A stretch of 64,000 nt of DNA from UBA2233 sp002347965 [NCBI: Nitrospirae bacterium UBA2233]. GTDB taxonomy: Bacteria > UBA2233. A program made the translations under genes and the position numbers. The notes under the pieces were generated by a model, which saw only the letters and a list, made by a program, of their open reading frames with translations, did not search any database and had not been told where the DNA came from. The stretch spans positions 1 through 64,000 of the forward strand of contig DDYN01000005.1 of NCBI GenBank assembly GCA_002347965.1, written 5' to 3'. The first letter of the stretch is position 1; each line of letters begins with the position of its first letter. Below, in pieces: positions 34,467-43,280 of this stretch.

Positions 34467-34496
34467 ATTATACCCTTAATTTAAAAATTGCAATAC
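34467..34496 (-). promoter_or_regulatory. mraZ promoter
   Basis: A perfect TATAAT lies at 34472-34467 on the minus strand, with TATTGC 17 bases upstream (or TTGCAA 15 bases upstream) as -35. This gives a start near 34460 and a leader containing all three MraZ boxes. The 118-base gap after murD has no clear terminator. Confidence 0.6.
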
Positions 34497-34538
34497 CACG
34501 AAAGAGCAAAGAGGGCCGGGACGCCACAAAAGAGCCTT

Positions 34539-35912
34539 TCAGATGACCTCGGTAGGGCTCAAGGAGGCAAGAAGCTTAGAAAACGTGAAACCCCTATGAC
34601 GAAAGCTCTTGAAGGCATCGAAGCTCGCGCACCCCGGAGAGAACAACACCCGGTCTTCGGGCATCACGACGTCCGCAAGCCTACGCATGAGCATATCCAG
34701 CGTCTTAAACCGCTCAGAGGGCACCAAGTCTCCAATCGCATCGGCAAAGGCATCTCTTGCGTGTCCGAAAAACAGCGCGAGCCGCACTTTTTTATTAACG
34801 AGGCCCCTTAAGGGGCCCATGTCGAGCCCCTTGGAAAGGCCCCCGCCTATCCACACGATCGGAGGGGGCAGCAGCTTAAGCGCAAGCTCTACGCTTGCCA
34901 CGTTCGTGGCCTTAGAATCGTTGAATACGGACGCCCCTTTGAGCGTACGTTCAAAAGAAATGCGGTACGTCAACGGCCTTAGCCCTTCCAGCATCGAAAA
35001 CGCCGTCTTGTCTCCGGAAAGCTCGAACGCGGCAAGCCCGGCCAAAAGGAGGTTTTCAGGCGGGACGAACGTCGCACCTTCAGAATGGGGGAGTGGAATC
35101 CTCAAGGAAAGGCCGGGGGCTTCCACGTAGAACCACTCCTTATCCCACACGAGCCCCCCATACGCGAACGACATTCTCTTGCCCACACTCCAAACCTTCG
35201 ACCGGCTCCCTTGCAGGGCCTTTTCGGTGACTGGATCCGGGTTGAGCACGATCGCCGTATCCTTGGCACCAAGCCGCTGGAGGACGGAGAGCTTGGCGGC
35301 CCGGTAGGCTTCAAAAGACCCATGCCAGGAAAGGTGGTCAGGCCGGATCTCTGTCAAAAGGACCACGCTCGGTCGAAAGACTCTGGATTGTGCAAGCTGG
35401 AAGCTGCTCGTCTCCAATACTCCGACCTGGAACGATCCAGCCCTTCCTAAAAAGCGGCCAAACGGCGGGCCTTCATTTCCTGCACGAAATACCCGCTGCC
35501 CAAGCTGCGCCAAAAGATCCTGCACCCAGGAGCACACGCTTGTTTTACCGTTCGTTCCGCTCACGGCAAGCAATTTTGGCGGGGTGCCTGCAAGCAAAGA
35601 GATCAAGTCAAGCTCTCCAACCCAAGGAATCCCGCGCTTAAGGGCAAGCATAAACACAGGATGCACGAACGAAAACCCGGGAGAAGGGACGAGAACGCTA
35701 AGCCCCTCGAGGAAATTTTCCTCGCCGGAAGGCCCGAACATCTTGACGCCAAGCTTGGCAAGGTACTCCAGCGCCCTTCTATGTACATTCTTTGGGTGCT
35801 CCTCGTACACCCAAACGGCCAGCCCTTCGTTCGTAAGAGAGCGCGCAAGACGCCTTGCAGTCTTTCCGGCACCAAGTATACCAACAGGCTGACAGGAGCG
35901 TAGGCGGTACAC
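34539..35912 (-). CDS. murD: UDP-N-acetylmuramoyl-L-alanine-D-glutamate ligase MurD
   Basis: 457 residues. It adds D-Glu to UDP-MurNAc-L-Ala. Motifs: N-terminal GILGAGKTARRLA, ATP loop VSGTNGKTS, LETSSFQL, NDSKATN and the C-terminal LFSPGCASFDAF. The start is a GTG at 35912, five bases after the mraY stop, without a clear ribosome site, so translation is probably coupled. It ends the rsmH-led half of the cluster. Confidence 0.94.
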   Translation of the reverse strand: MYRLRSCQPVGILGAGKTARRLARSLTNEGLAVWVYEEHPKNVHRRALEYLAKLGVKMFGPSGEENFLEGLSVLVPSPGFSFVHPVFMLALKRGIPWVGELDLISLLAGTPPKLLAVSGTNGKTSVCSWVQDLLAQLGQRVFRAGNEGPPFGRFLGRAGSFQVGVLETSSFQLAQSRVFRPSVVLLTEIRPDHLSWHGSFEAYRAAKLSVLQRLGAKDTAIVLNPDPVTEKALQGSRSKVWSVGKRMSFAYGGLVWDKEWFYVEAPGLSLRIPLPHSEGATFVPPENLLLAGLAAFELSGDKTAFSMLEGLRPLTYRISFERTLKGASVFNDSKATNVASVELALKLLPPPIVWIGGGLSKGLDMGPLRGLVNKKVRLALFFGHARDAFADAIGDLVPSERFKTLDMLMRRLADVVMPEDRVLFSPGCASFDAFKSFRHRGFTFSKLLASLSPTEVI

Positions 35913-35917
35913 GTGGA

Positions 35918-36997
35918 CTAACGGAGCTTAAGGGTGCTGATTGCAAGCAACGCAAAGATGCCCGAAATAATCCAGAACCGGACGATCACCCTAGGTTCCG
36001 GCCAGCCAAGAAGCTCAAAGTGGTGATGCAGTGGAGCCATCCGAAAGATACGTTTTCCTCGAAGCTTGAACGAAGCCACCTGAAAGATCACCGAGAGCGC
36101 CTCCACGACAAAAAGTCCGCCGACCAAGATGAGCAGGACTTCTTGCTTGGCGATTAGCGCCACGTAACCAAGGGCTCCTCCTAGCGATAGCGACCCCACG
36201 TCTCCCATGAACACTTGGGCCGGATAGGTGTTGTACCAAAGGAAGGCCACGATTGCCCCCATGAGCGCACCGATCAGAATGCACACCTCCCCGGAACCTG
36301 GTACATGGGCCACGTTTAGGTAGGCTGCAAGGAGCTTGTTGCCAGCACAGTAGACCAACCCAAAGTACGTCAGGAAGGCAAAAACGAGCGGAACGCTCAC
36401 AAGCCCGTCTAGCCCGTCCGTAAGGTTCACGGCGTTGGAGCTCGCCATGACAACCAAGGCGGCAAACAGGAAGAACGATGCCCCTAAAAGAGGCTGAACG
36501 TGCTTAAAGAAAGGAAGCTGCAGGAGCGTGCCGACTTCCGGCGTCTGCGCAAGCCAAACCCCAACGCCAGCCCCCCAGAGCCCTTGGATCAGGAGCTTGA
36601 CTTTTCCGGGTACGCCTTTGGAGCTCCTTGCCTTGACCTTCCACAGGTCATCTACAAGCCCGAGCCCTCCGAGTACCAACAACGTCCCGATTCCCCCCCA
36701 AACAAACCGACTTTGGAGGTTTGCCCAAAGGAGGGTTGAAACGACTGCGCTCGCAATGATCACGCCCCCTCCCATTGTCGGCGTTCCGGCCTTGCTCACG
36801 AGGTGCTGCTTTGGGCCATCTTCTCGCAGCGCCTGGGTTAAATGGCGTCTTCGCACGTATCGGATGAAGGGCGGCATAAGTGCAAGCCCTAGAGCAAAGG
36901 CCGTAAGAAGCGCATAGATAGACCGAAAAGAAATATAGCGGAAAACGTTAAAAAGGCTTATCGTATCCGATAGCAGGATAGACAGGTGAAAAAGCAC
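35918..36997 (-). CDS. mraY: Phospho-MurNAc-pentapeptide translocase MraY
   Basis: 359 residues with ten membrane helices. It makes lipid I on undecaprenyl phosphate. The start (FHLSILLSDTISLFNVFRYISFR) and motifs AGTPTMGGG, DDLWKVKARSSKG, NAVNLTDGLDGL, FMGDVGSLSLGG and APLHHHFELLGWPE are typical. The GTG start follows murF by five bases. Confidence 0.96.
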   Translation of the reverse strand: MLFHLSILLSDTISLFNVFRYISFRSIYALLTAFALGLALMPPFIRYVRRRHLTQALREDGPKQHLVSKAGTPTMGGGVIIASAVVSTLLWANLQSRFVWGGIGTLLVLGGLGLVDDLWKVKARSSKGVPGKVKLLIQGLWGAGVGVWLAQTPEVGTLLQLPFFKHVQPLLGASFFLFAALVVMASSNAVNLTDGLDGLVSVPLVFAFLTYFGLVYCAGNKLLAAYLNVAHVPGSGEVCILIGALMGAIVAFLWYNTYPAQVFMGDVGSLSLGGALGYVALIAKQEVLLILVGGLFVVEALSVIFQVASFKLRGKRIFRMAPLHHHFELLGWPEPRVIVRFWIISGIFALLAISTLKLR

Positions 36998-37002
36998 GCG
37001 CG

Positions 37003-38424
37003 TTATTCCTTAGAGAGTTGATCGTTCTCGATACACTCCAACAAGTCTTCCAGCCTGTTGGCCCTAGAGCCCTTGAGGAGCAGGGCGCTACCGTGGTGAA
37101 TTATTCTCGAGAGCGCTAGGGATAGGTCTTCCTGCGCATCTTTTTGGTAGGCATAAATCTCGCAAGAGGGGTCGAAGGCCTTTGCGCCCTCGACAATACG
37201 AGGGGCAAAGTTTCCGATGCAGTGGGTTTGAATACCGAGCCCGGCAACGAACGCCCCGAGTTTTCGGTGATATCGCTCTGTTTCGGCTCCGAGCTCTAGC
37301 ATGTCGCCCAGTACGACAACCTTCGTTAGGCTTTCGGCCAGCATACAAAACGCCTTTAAGGAGGCTTCCATAGACGCAGGGTTTGCGTTGTAGGCATCGA
37401 ACACGACAAGCCCCCCCTTGGGCAGCGTTCTCGTTTCAAAACGCAAGGAAGGAAGCTGGAAGTCGCTTAGCCTCTGCAAGCCATCATGGAGCGGAACACC
37501 GAGCCTTGCGCCTACAGCCAGGGCAATCATGGCATCGCAAACAATATGCTCGCCAGGAAACGGCAAGGCTAGCTCAAACATCTCCCCTCCCGGCCCGATG
37601 AGTCTGGCACGCATCGCCTTCCCATCCCAAATCGGCGCCTCTTTCAGGTAGAGGTCCGCTTTGGTTTTCATGGAGACCAAAAGCCTCTCCCCTGGAAACC
37701 GAAGCGCAACCTCCAGGGCAAGGGGGTTGTCCATGCAGGTCACGAACAGGCCGGTTTCGGGGTTCATGCCCTTAAGGAGCTCGGCCTTTGCCTCCTTGAC
37801 CTCTCCTAACCCACCCAGGCCTTCGAGATGCGCTGGTTGAACGTTTGTGAGAATCCCTACATCCGGGGCTACAATATCCGACAAATAAGCAATTTCCCCT
37901 TTTTTGCTCATTCCGAGCTCGAGCACGACGACTTCGTGGGCGGCCTCCAGCTCAAACAGGGCCAAAGGTACGCCGAGCGCGTTGTTGTAATTCCCTGGGT
38001 TCTTGTGGACGTTGTAGGCCGCCCCGAGCACGCAAGCGACCATTTCTTTCGTCGTCGTTTTGCCGCTCGAACCCGTAACGGCCACCATGGGAGCCTTAGA
38101 CTTGGAACGAACGGCCTTGGCTATTGCCCCGAGCGCAGAAAGAGGGTCTTTGCACCCGATGATCCAGCCGTCGACCGGGGAGGCATGGCGCCTCCAACGG
38201 GTAAGCTTATCGAACCTTCCTAGTACGCCGAGCGCCCCTTTTTGAAGGGCCTCGCCAAGAAAGGCATGGCCGTCGGTCCGCTCCCCTTCGAGAGCTACAA
38301 ACAAAACTCCTTCTTTACAAAGGCCGGAATGCACGACGACGCCCGTAAACTCCCGGCCTGAACCTTTTTCCAGGGCAATACCCGAAACTGCCCGTAAAAC
38401 CTCCGACACACCCAAAGGAATCAT
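37003..38424 (-). CDS. murF: UDP-MurNAc-tripeptide-D-alanyl-D-alanine ligase MurF
   Basis: 473 residues. It adds D-Ala-D-Ala to the UDP-MurNAc tripeptide. ATP loop VTGSSGKTTTKEM, NPGNYNNALGVPLALF, LELGMSKKGEI and VFDAYNANPASM are seen. I use the ATG at 38424 (MIPLGVSEVLRAV). An upstream in-frame start would add 53 residues encoded inside murE. It begins seven bases after murE. Confidence 0.95.
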   Translation of the reverse strand: MIPLGVSEVLRAVSGIALEKGSGREFTGVVVHSGLCKEGVLFVALEGERTDGHAFLGEALQKGALGVLGRFDKLTRWRRHASPVDGWIIGCKDPLSALGAIAKAVRSKSKAPMVAVTGSSGKTTTKEMVACVLGAAYNVHKNPGNYNNALGVPLALFELEAAHEVVVLELGMSKKGEIAYLSDIVAPDVGILTNVQPAHLEGLGGLGEVKEAKAELLKGMNPETGLFVTCMDNPLALEVALRFPGERLLVSMKTKADLYLKEAPIWDGKAMRARLIGPGGEMFELALPFPGEHIVCDAMIALAVGARLGVPLHDGLQRLSDFQLPSLRFETRTLPKGGLVVFDAYNANPASMEASLKAFCMLAESLTKVVVLGDMLELGAETERYHRKLGAFVAGLGIQTHCIGNFAPRIVEGAKAFDPSCEIYAYQKDAQEDLSLALSRIIHHGSALLLKGSRANRLEDLLECIENDQLSKE

Positions 38425-38431
38425 GCTGGGC

Positions 38432-39952
38432 CTATACGCCTGGGGGTCTGTACGCGTCGAGAACCGCCCTTGCCACAAGGCGGTCATCAAACGGGTACCG
38501 AACTCCCCGAACCAACTGGTAGGCCTCATGCCCCTTTCCCAGGATTGCCACGGTATCGCCTGGGAGTGCCCTAGATACAGCAAACTCTATGGCTTCGCTG
38601 CGGTCAGGGATACACACGTACCCCGATTGCCCGTCGAACCTCCTTGCCGAAATTCTTGCGCCTTCTTCCATCGCCCTTAGGATTGCGAGCGGATCCTCGC
38701 TTCGAGGGTTGTCCTGCGTAAGGACGGCCACGTCGCAGGCTTCCGCAAGAAGCTTCCCCATGATGGGCCTCTTAAACGGGTCGCGGTCTCCGCCGCATCC
38801 AAGGACACCGAAGAGCCTGCCCCGGCTTAAGAGCTTAAGCGCCTTAAGCACCCTCTCGACAGCATCCGGCGTATGGGCGTAATCGACGAACACGCACGGC
38901 TTTGGGCCCCCATCCCTTGCTCCCACGCGCTCAAGCCTGCCCGGAATCTGGGGGAGATGCTCCAGCGCTGCCACAAGAACCCTAGGGTCAAACCCGAGCC
39001 CCACACCCAGAGCCAAAGCTCCCAGCACGTTGGAGACATTGTGGAGCCCAACCAGGGGTATCCTGGCCTTTTCAATGGCCTTTGAGTCCAGAACGAGCTC
39101 GAAGCTCGTCCCTTGGAGAGAAAAAGCGATATTTTTGGCGCTCAAGCCTTTTTGGGAACACAACCCAAAACCAAGCTTCCGGCCCTGCCCAAAACCTTCA
39201 AGAAGCCTACGCCCAAACGGGTCGTCAACGTTGAGGGCGGCAAAGCCTCCTTTTTTCATATACACCTGGAATAAGCGGGCTTTGGCCTGAAAGTAGGCCT
39301 CCATCGAGCAGTGATAATCAAGGTGGTCATGCGAAAGGTTCAAGAACATCCCCGCTTGGAAACAAAGCCCGTCCACCCTGCCCTGGTCCAAAGCGTGCGA
39401 GGATACTTCGATTGCGACCGCGCTGGCTCCAGCATGCCGGGCCTTGTTCAAACACTCGGCCATCTCGAAAGTTCCCGGGGTGGTGTTATCGAGCGGCTCG
39501 AAGGGCGCATCCACACTAACCCTTGTCCCTAAGGTGCCGACGTAGGCGCATGGCTCTCCGACACTAGAAAGCATCTGCTGGAGCAAGCACGCACTCGTCG
39601 TCTTCCCGTTTGTCCCCGTAACCCCTATTAGACTAAGCAGGCGCTGTGGGTTCCCGTAAAACCCGTAGGCAAGACGAGCAATACGCTCTTCTAACTTAGG
39701 AACCTCGATTAGGCAGGCATGTCCCGAGTCGATGCCCTTGGCATCCTCCAAAATCACGCAGGAGGCCCCGTTGGCCAACGCCTCGGCCACGAAAGATCTC
39801 CCGTGGGCGTTGACTCCTTTTCGTGCAACAAAAACGAAGCCTGGCTGGACACGTTTTGAGTGGTCGGTAATCCCGGATAAAAATGTTTCCGGCACAACGG
39901 CCCCTGAAGCACGGCACGGACGAAGGGTTCCGAGAAGATGGCCTAAATGCAC
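38432..39952 (-). CDS. murE: UDP-MurNAc-L-Ala-D-Glu:meso-DAP ligase MurE
   Basis: 506 residues. ATP loop GVTGTNGKTTSA, the lysine-carbamate region SHDHLDYH and VDYAHTPDAVERVL are present. The DNPRSEDP motif is the DNPR form that selects meso-diaminopimelate, indicating a Gram-negative-type stem peptide. The start overlaps the rsmH stop by 10 bases, leaving no room for ftsL or ftsI, which normally lie between. Confidence 0.96.
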   Translation of the reverse strand: MHLGHLLGTLRPCRASGAVVPETFLSGITDHSKRVQPGFVFVARKGVNAHGRSFVAEALANGASCVILEDAKGIDSGHACLIEVPKLEERIARLAYGFYGNPQRLLSLIGVTGTNGKTTSACLLQQMLSSVGEPCAYVGTLGTRVSVDAPFEPLDNTTPGTFEMAECLNKARHAGASAVAIEVSSHALDQGRVDGLCFQAGMFLNLSHDHLDYHCSMEAYFQAKARLFQVYMKKGGFAALNVDDPFGRRLLEGFGQGRKLGFGLCSQKGLSAKNIAFSLQGTSFELVLDSKAIEKARIPLVGLHNVSNVLGALALGVGLGFDPRVLVAALEHLPQIPGRLERVGARDGGPKPCVFVDYAHTPDAVERVLKALKLLSRGRLFGVLGCGGDRDPFKRPIMGKLLAEACDVAVLTQDNPRSEDPLAILRAMEEGARISARRFDGQSGYVCIPDRSEAIEFAVSRALPGDTVAILGKGHEAYQLVRGVRYPFDDRLVARAVLDAYRPPGV

Positions 39953-40878
39953 GAACCCTGACCTTCTTTTTCAAAACATCGAAGCTTGGCGCTTCTTGAG
40001 CGATGGTTGGCACGAACCTCTTCCAGGCCCGGACGAACGGGTTTTTTGGTAATGATGCTTCCGTCGTCCCGAGCTTTAAAAAAGCGCTTCACGAGCCCGT
40101 CCTCCAGAGAATGGTAGCTGATCACGACGATTCTACCACACGGTCCGAGCTTGCAAACGGCCTCCTCGAGCCCCCTTTGCAGCTCTCCAAGCTCGTCGTT
40201 GACGGCAATCCGAAGCGCCATGAACGAGCGAGTAGCCGGATGGATGTTGAATGAACGGCCTTTTCTCCCGACGGCGCGCTCGATGATTTGGGCAAGGGCC
40301 GAGGTAGATTCTACCGGATGGACCCTCCTTGCCTCCACGATAGCCCTGGCGATCCTCCTGGACCTAGGCTCCTGACCTAAGCCCCAAAGAATATCCGCCA
40401 ACTCTTTCTCGGAAAGCGTGTTGACCAACTCTTTGGCAGACGTATGGATAAGCGGGTCCATCCGCATGTCCAGCGGTCCTGGGTGACGGAAACTAAACCC
40501 TCGCCCTGGATCCTCCAGTTGACGGCTGGAAACCCCCAGATCGAGCAGTATAAACCCCGCTTGGGGCATCCCAAGCTCATTCAGCAGCCCAGGAATAGCG
40601 GAAAACCGCGCCTTGACCCATAAGATGGACTCAAAGCGGGGATGCTCGGAAAGCCTGGCCTTTGCTCGTTCGATCGCGCTTGCGTCTTGATCAAGAGCGA
40701 GTACGCGGCAACTTCCCGGAACTAAACCCAAAAGGGCTTCCAGGTGCCCCCCGTCTCCTACGGTGGCATCCACCAAGACGGAAAGGTTCTTTGCCCCGTA
40801 GGCCAACGAAACAACGGCGTCCTTAAGGACGGGGATGTGGTAGGCGACAAAAGGCGAAGGCAAAATTGGCAAGCTCAT
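39943..40878 (-). CDS. rsmH: 16S rRNA m4C1402 methyltransferase RsmH (MraW)
   Basis: 311 residues. N-terminal YHIPVLKDAVV, SAM-binding VDATVGDGGHLEALL, DLGVSSRQLEDPGRGFSFRHPGPLDMRMD, and the C-terminal ISYHSLEDGLVKRFFK are diagnostic. It N4-methylates C1402 of 16S rRNA. The ATG at 40878 is chosen since the longer in-frame reading enters the RNase P RNA gene. First protein gene of the cell wall cluster. Confidence 0.95.
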   Translation of the reverse strand: MSLPILPSPFVAYHIPVLKDAVVSLAYGAKNLSVLVDATVGDGGHLEALLGLVPGSCRVLALDQDASAIERAKARLSEHPRFESILWVKARFSAIPGLLNELGMPQAGFILLDLGVSSRQLEDPGRGFSFRHPGPLDMRMDPLIHTSAKELVNTLSEKELADILWGLGQEPRSRRIARAIVEARRVHPVESTSALAQIIERAVGRKGRSFNIHPATRSFMALRIAVNDELGELQRGLEEAVCKLGPCGRIVVISYHSLEDGLVKRFFKARDDGSIITKKPVRPGLEEVRANHRSRSAKLRCFEKEGQGSCI

Positions 40879-40892
40879 CGTAGAAACATTGA

Positions 40893-41273
40893 AAGGCCTT
40901 AAAGTTAGGGATAAGCCGGATTCTGTCCCCGCCAAACGGCGGGCGAGGGTCATTCCTCTTTGCCTCAACGTGCGTGCGACCTAACCCGGAAGGCGCCGGA
41001 ATTACCGGCCGGAACAGGCGATTCCATACCTCCCCTATTTGGTCTTGCTCCGGATGGGGTTTGCCATGCGCCCCTCATTGCTGAAGGACCGGTGAGCTCT
41101 TACCTCGCCGTTTCACCCTTACCCAAGGCTTTTACACCGAGGGCGGTTTATTTTCTGTGGCACTTTCCTTCAGGTCACCCCGAGCCGCGGTTAGCGGCCA
41201 TCCTGCCTTTTGGAGTCCGGACTTTCCTCGAGTCCCGTGGAACTCGCGACCCCCTCCCTAACTTCAAGGCCTT
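40893..41273 (-). ncRNA. rnpB: RNase P RNA (bacterial type A)
   Basis: The minus strand shows the universal core: GAGGAAAGTCCGGAC near the 5' end (P4 5' strand) and GACAGAATCCGGCTTAT near the 3' end. The ends pair as helix P1: AAGGCCTTGAAGTTAGGG at 41273-41256 with CCCTAACTTTAAGGCCTT at 40910-40893. Length is about 381 nt. It matures the 5' ends of tRNAs. It starts at the stop codon of the zinc-ribbon gene and ends 14 bases before rsmH, so it is probably processed from a longer transcript. Confidence 0.95.
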
Positions 41274-42021
41274 ACATTGATAGCATAACCTCTTCGTTTT
41301 CTAAATCAAGCTCCCCATTCTTGTCGAAATACAGGATACGGTGGCAACTCGGACAAACGATGACGTCCCGATTTGCCTGAACGCGGTTAAAAAGCTGAGG
41401 AGGAATGTTCATGTAACACCCGTAACAGGTGCCATTCCGCACCGGCGCGACGATAGGCAGCAACGAGCTCGAACGGATCAGTTCATAATGCCTCACGCAC
41501 TCCGGAGTAAGCTGCCCCTTAAGCCGTTCTATTTGCGAAGAGGTACACTCGAGCTCTACAAGAAGACCTTGGCGCTCTTTCTCGACAGAGTCGGCCTTGG
41601 AGTGGTACTCCTTTTCAAGCTGCTCAACTCTCGAGGTAAGCATGTGTATCTCTTCGGAGGACCTAGGAATGTCTTCTTCAAGCTGAAGAGCCTCCTCCTC
41701 GAGCATTTTCTTCCCCTTTTTGAGGTTTTGAATCTCGCGCATTAACACCCGGAAAGCATCGTCGCTCTTGAGGTTGTAAAGCCGTTTTTCCCGCTTCTTG
41801 GCCTCTTCCTCGAAGATGGCCAGTTCTTTTTGAATGCTCGCTTGGCGTTGCTGCCGGGAAACAATAAGCTCGGAAAGCTCGCGTAAGCGTTCTTTTTCCG
41901 AAAGAAGCTGCTCGCTTAACTCCTCCACGCTCTTAGGGAGTGTACCCAGGCGTCCCCTAAGAGCCACTTCATCCCTGTGGAGCGCCTGCAACTGAAAAAG
42001 GACACGGACTTGCTTCAGCAA
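41272..42021 (-). CDS. Coiled-coil C4-type zinc ribbon protein (CdsZ/DUF164-like)
   Basis: 249 residues. A long antiparallel coiled coil (about 5-175) leads to a C-terminal zinc ribbon, GTCYGCYMNIPPQLFNRVQ...IVCPSCHRILYF, with two CXXC pairs. Members are widespread in bacteria and often lie near division or rpoD genes. The function is poorly defined. TTG start after a GGGGAGGGGA purine tract. Its stop touches the 5' end of rnpB, and a tRNA-Met precedes it. Confidence 0.85.
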   Translation of the reverse strand: MLKQVRVLFQLQALHRDEVALRGRLGTLPKSVEELSEQLLSEKERLRELSELIVSRQQRQASIQKELAIFEEEAKKREKRLYNLKSDDAFRVLMREIQNLKKGKKMLEEEALQLEEDIPRSSEEIHMLTSRVEQLEKEYHSKADSVEKERQGLLVELECTSSQIERLKGQLTPECVRHYELIRSSSLLPIVAPVRNGTCYGCYMNIPPQLFNRVQANRDVIVCPSCHRILYFDKNGELDLENEEVMLSM

Positions 42022-42158
42022 TCCCCTCCCCCTTTCTTTCTTAAGTTTGTTAGGTTGGGTTTAAAGAAACCCATCGGCCTGGAAGGACCGAAAAGTGTGG
42101 CTTGGCTTGCAAGGTCACGCAAAACACGATGCATGGCGTTCGATAGGAGATTTTCTCT

Positions 42159-42234
42159 TGGTGGGCCCACCCGGAGTCGAACCAGGAACCTACCGGTTAT
42201 GAGCCGGCTGCTCTGCCTGTTGAGCTATGGGCCC
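42159..42234 (-). tRNA. tRNA-Met(CAT) (elongator, or Ile2)
   Basis: 76 nt with encoded CCA. Acceptor stem GGGCCCA/TGGGCCC, D-arm AGCTCAACAGGCAGAGCA, anticodon loop CTCATAA (anticodon CAT) on stem GCCGG/CCGGT, and T-loop GGTTCGACTCC. CAT could also be tRNA-Ile decoding AUA after lysidine modification. Sequence alone does not settle this. Confidence 0.93.
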
Positions 42235-42261
42235 CACACATTTACGTATCCGCAATAGCTT

Positions 42262-42267
42262 ATTATA
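42262..42267 (-). promoter_or_regulatory. -10 element of the tRNA-Met promoter
   Basis: TATAAT on the minus strand, about 27 bases before the tRNA 5' end, in the 59-base gap after fabH. Transcription from it would cover the tRNA, the zinc-ribbon gene, rnpB and perhaps the cell wall genes. Confidence 0.55.
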
Positions 42268-42293
42268 CCCCTCGAGATGCTTCATCGGAAAGC

Positions 42294-43265
42294 CTAGGAG
42301 CGCAGCAATGCGGCCCCCCATGTCAACCCCGACCCGCACGCAAGGCTCAACACCCATGCTGCTTGCCCTTCCAACCCGCCTTGTTCTTGGAGTTCCGTCA
42401 TGGCAATCGGTATGGATGCGGCCGACGTGTTCCCGTACCGTTCCAGGTTGGTCCAAAAAGATTCCATGGGAATCCCTATCTTGCTCGCAACAGCCTCCAG
42501 GATGCGCAGGTTGGCCTGATGAGGCACGACAAGGCGTACGTCGTCTGGCTCTAGTCCGTGAGCGTTGAGCATGTCTTGAGCCGCCTCGCTCAACCTGGTT
42601 ACGGCAAGCCTAAAGAGCTCTTGGCCGTTCATGTGGACAAACGCATCTTTGGAGAGATCATCGGAAAGGTTAGGGTAGGCATGCTTGCAGTAAAGAAGCC
42701 CGCCATGCTCACCCTCGCTTTTTACGCACACATCGACAACTTCAAAATGAGGCTTGGCATGCGGTCGGGCCTGCGATACAACGGCGGCTCCGACTCCGTC
42801 GCCAAACAGCACGCAGGTAGACCGATCGGCATAATCGAGGATCCACGAGAAGTAATCGGCACCCAGAAGAAGGACGTTCTTGAGCCCTCCCGTCACCATC
42901 CCCCGGATCACGTAAAGCCCGTAGAGGAACCCACTGCACGCCGCCGTAAGGTCAAACGCCGGAATAGGCGGCACGCCTAGCTTGCCCGCAACGAGGCATG
43001 CGAGCGATGGCATGGCAAATGGGGCCGTCGTCGTCGCGACGACGATCGCATCCAACGTACCGGGCTTCATACCGGATGCGCGAAGCGCCCCTTGGGCGGC
43101 GATCACGCACCCTTCGAGAATACCCTCATCGGGTGCCGCGACCCGCCTGCTACGGATGCCCGTTCGTGTGCGGATCCATTCGTCCGATGTGGGCAGCAGG
43201 TAAGAGAAATCGTCGTTGTGCAGCTCCAAGCTCGGAAGGTGTTTGCCAAAACCGGCAAAAAACAT
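42294..43265 (-). CDS. fabH: 3-oxoacyl-ACP synthase III (FabH)
   Basis: 323 residues, thiolase fold. It condenses acetyl-CoA with malonyl-ACP to start fatty acid synthesis. The triad is visible as Cys in [13 protein letters not shown], His in VVPHQANLRI and Asn in ERYGNTSAASIP. It follows fabF by 15 bases. acpP, fabD and fabG, frequent neighbours, are not here. Confidence 0.94.
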   Translation of the reverse strand: MFFAGFGKHLPSLELHNDDFSYLLPTSDEWIRTRTGIRSRRVAAPDEGILEGCVIAAQGALRASGMKPGTLDAIVVATTTAPFAMPSLACLVAGKLGVPPIPAFDLTAACSGFLYGLYVIRGMVTGGLKNVLLLGADYFSWILDYADRSTCVLFGDGVGAAVVSQARPHAKPHFEVVDVCVKSEGEHGGLLYCKHAYPNLSDDLSKDAFVHMNGQELFRLAVTRLSEAAQDMLNAHGLEPDDVRLVVPHQANLRILEAVASKIGIPMESFWTNLERYGNTSAASIPIAMTELQEQGGLEGQAAWVLSLACGSGLTWGAALLRS

Positions 43266-43280
43266 CGCAAAAATACCCCC

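Noticed and set aside
42057-42072. Small hairpin GGGTTT-N4-AAACCC between tRNA-Met and the zinc-ribbon gene
   Set aside because: Six weak pairs without a U-run. Could be chance, and no function can be supported.
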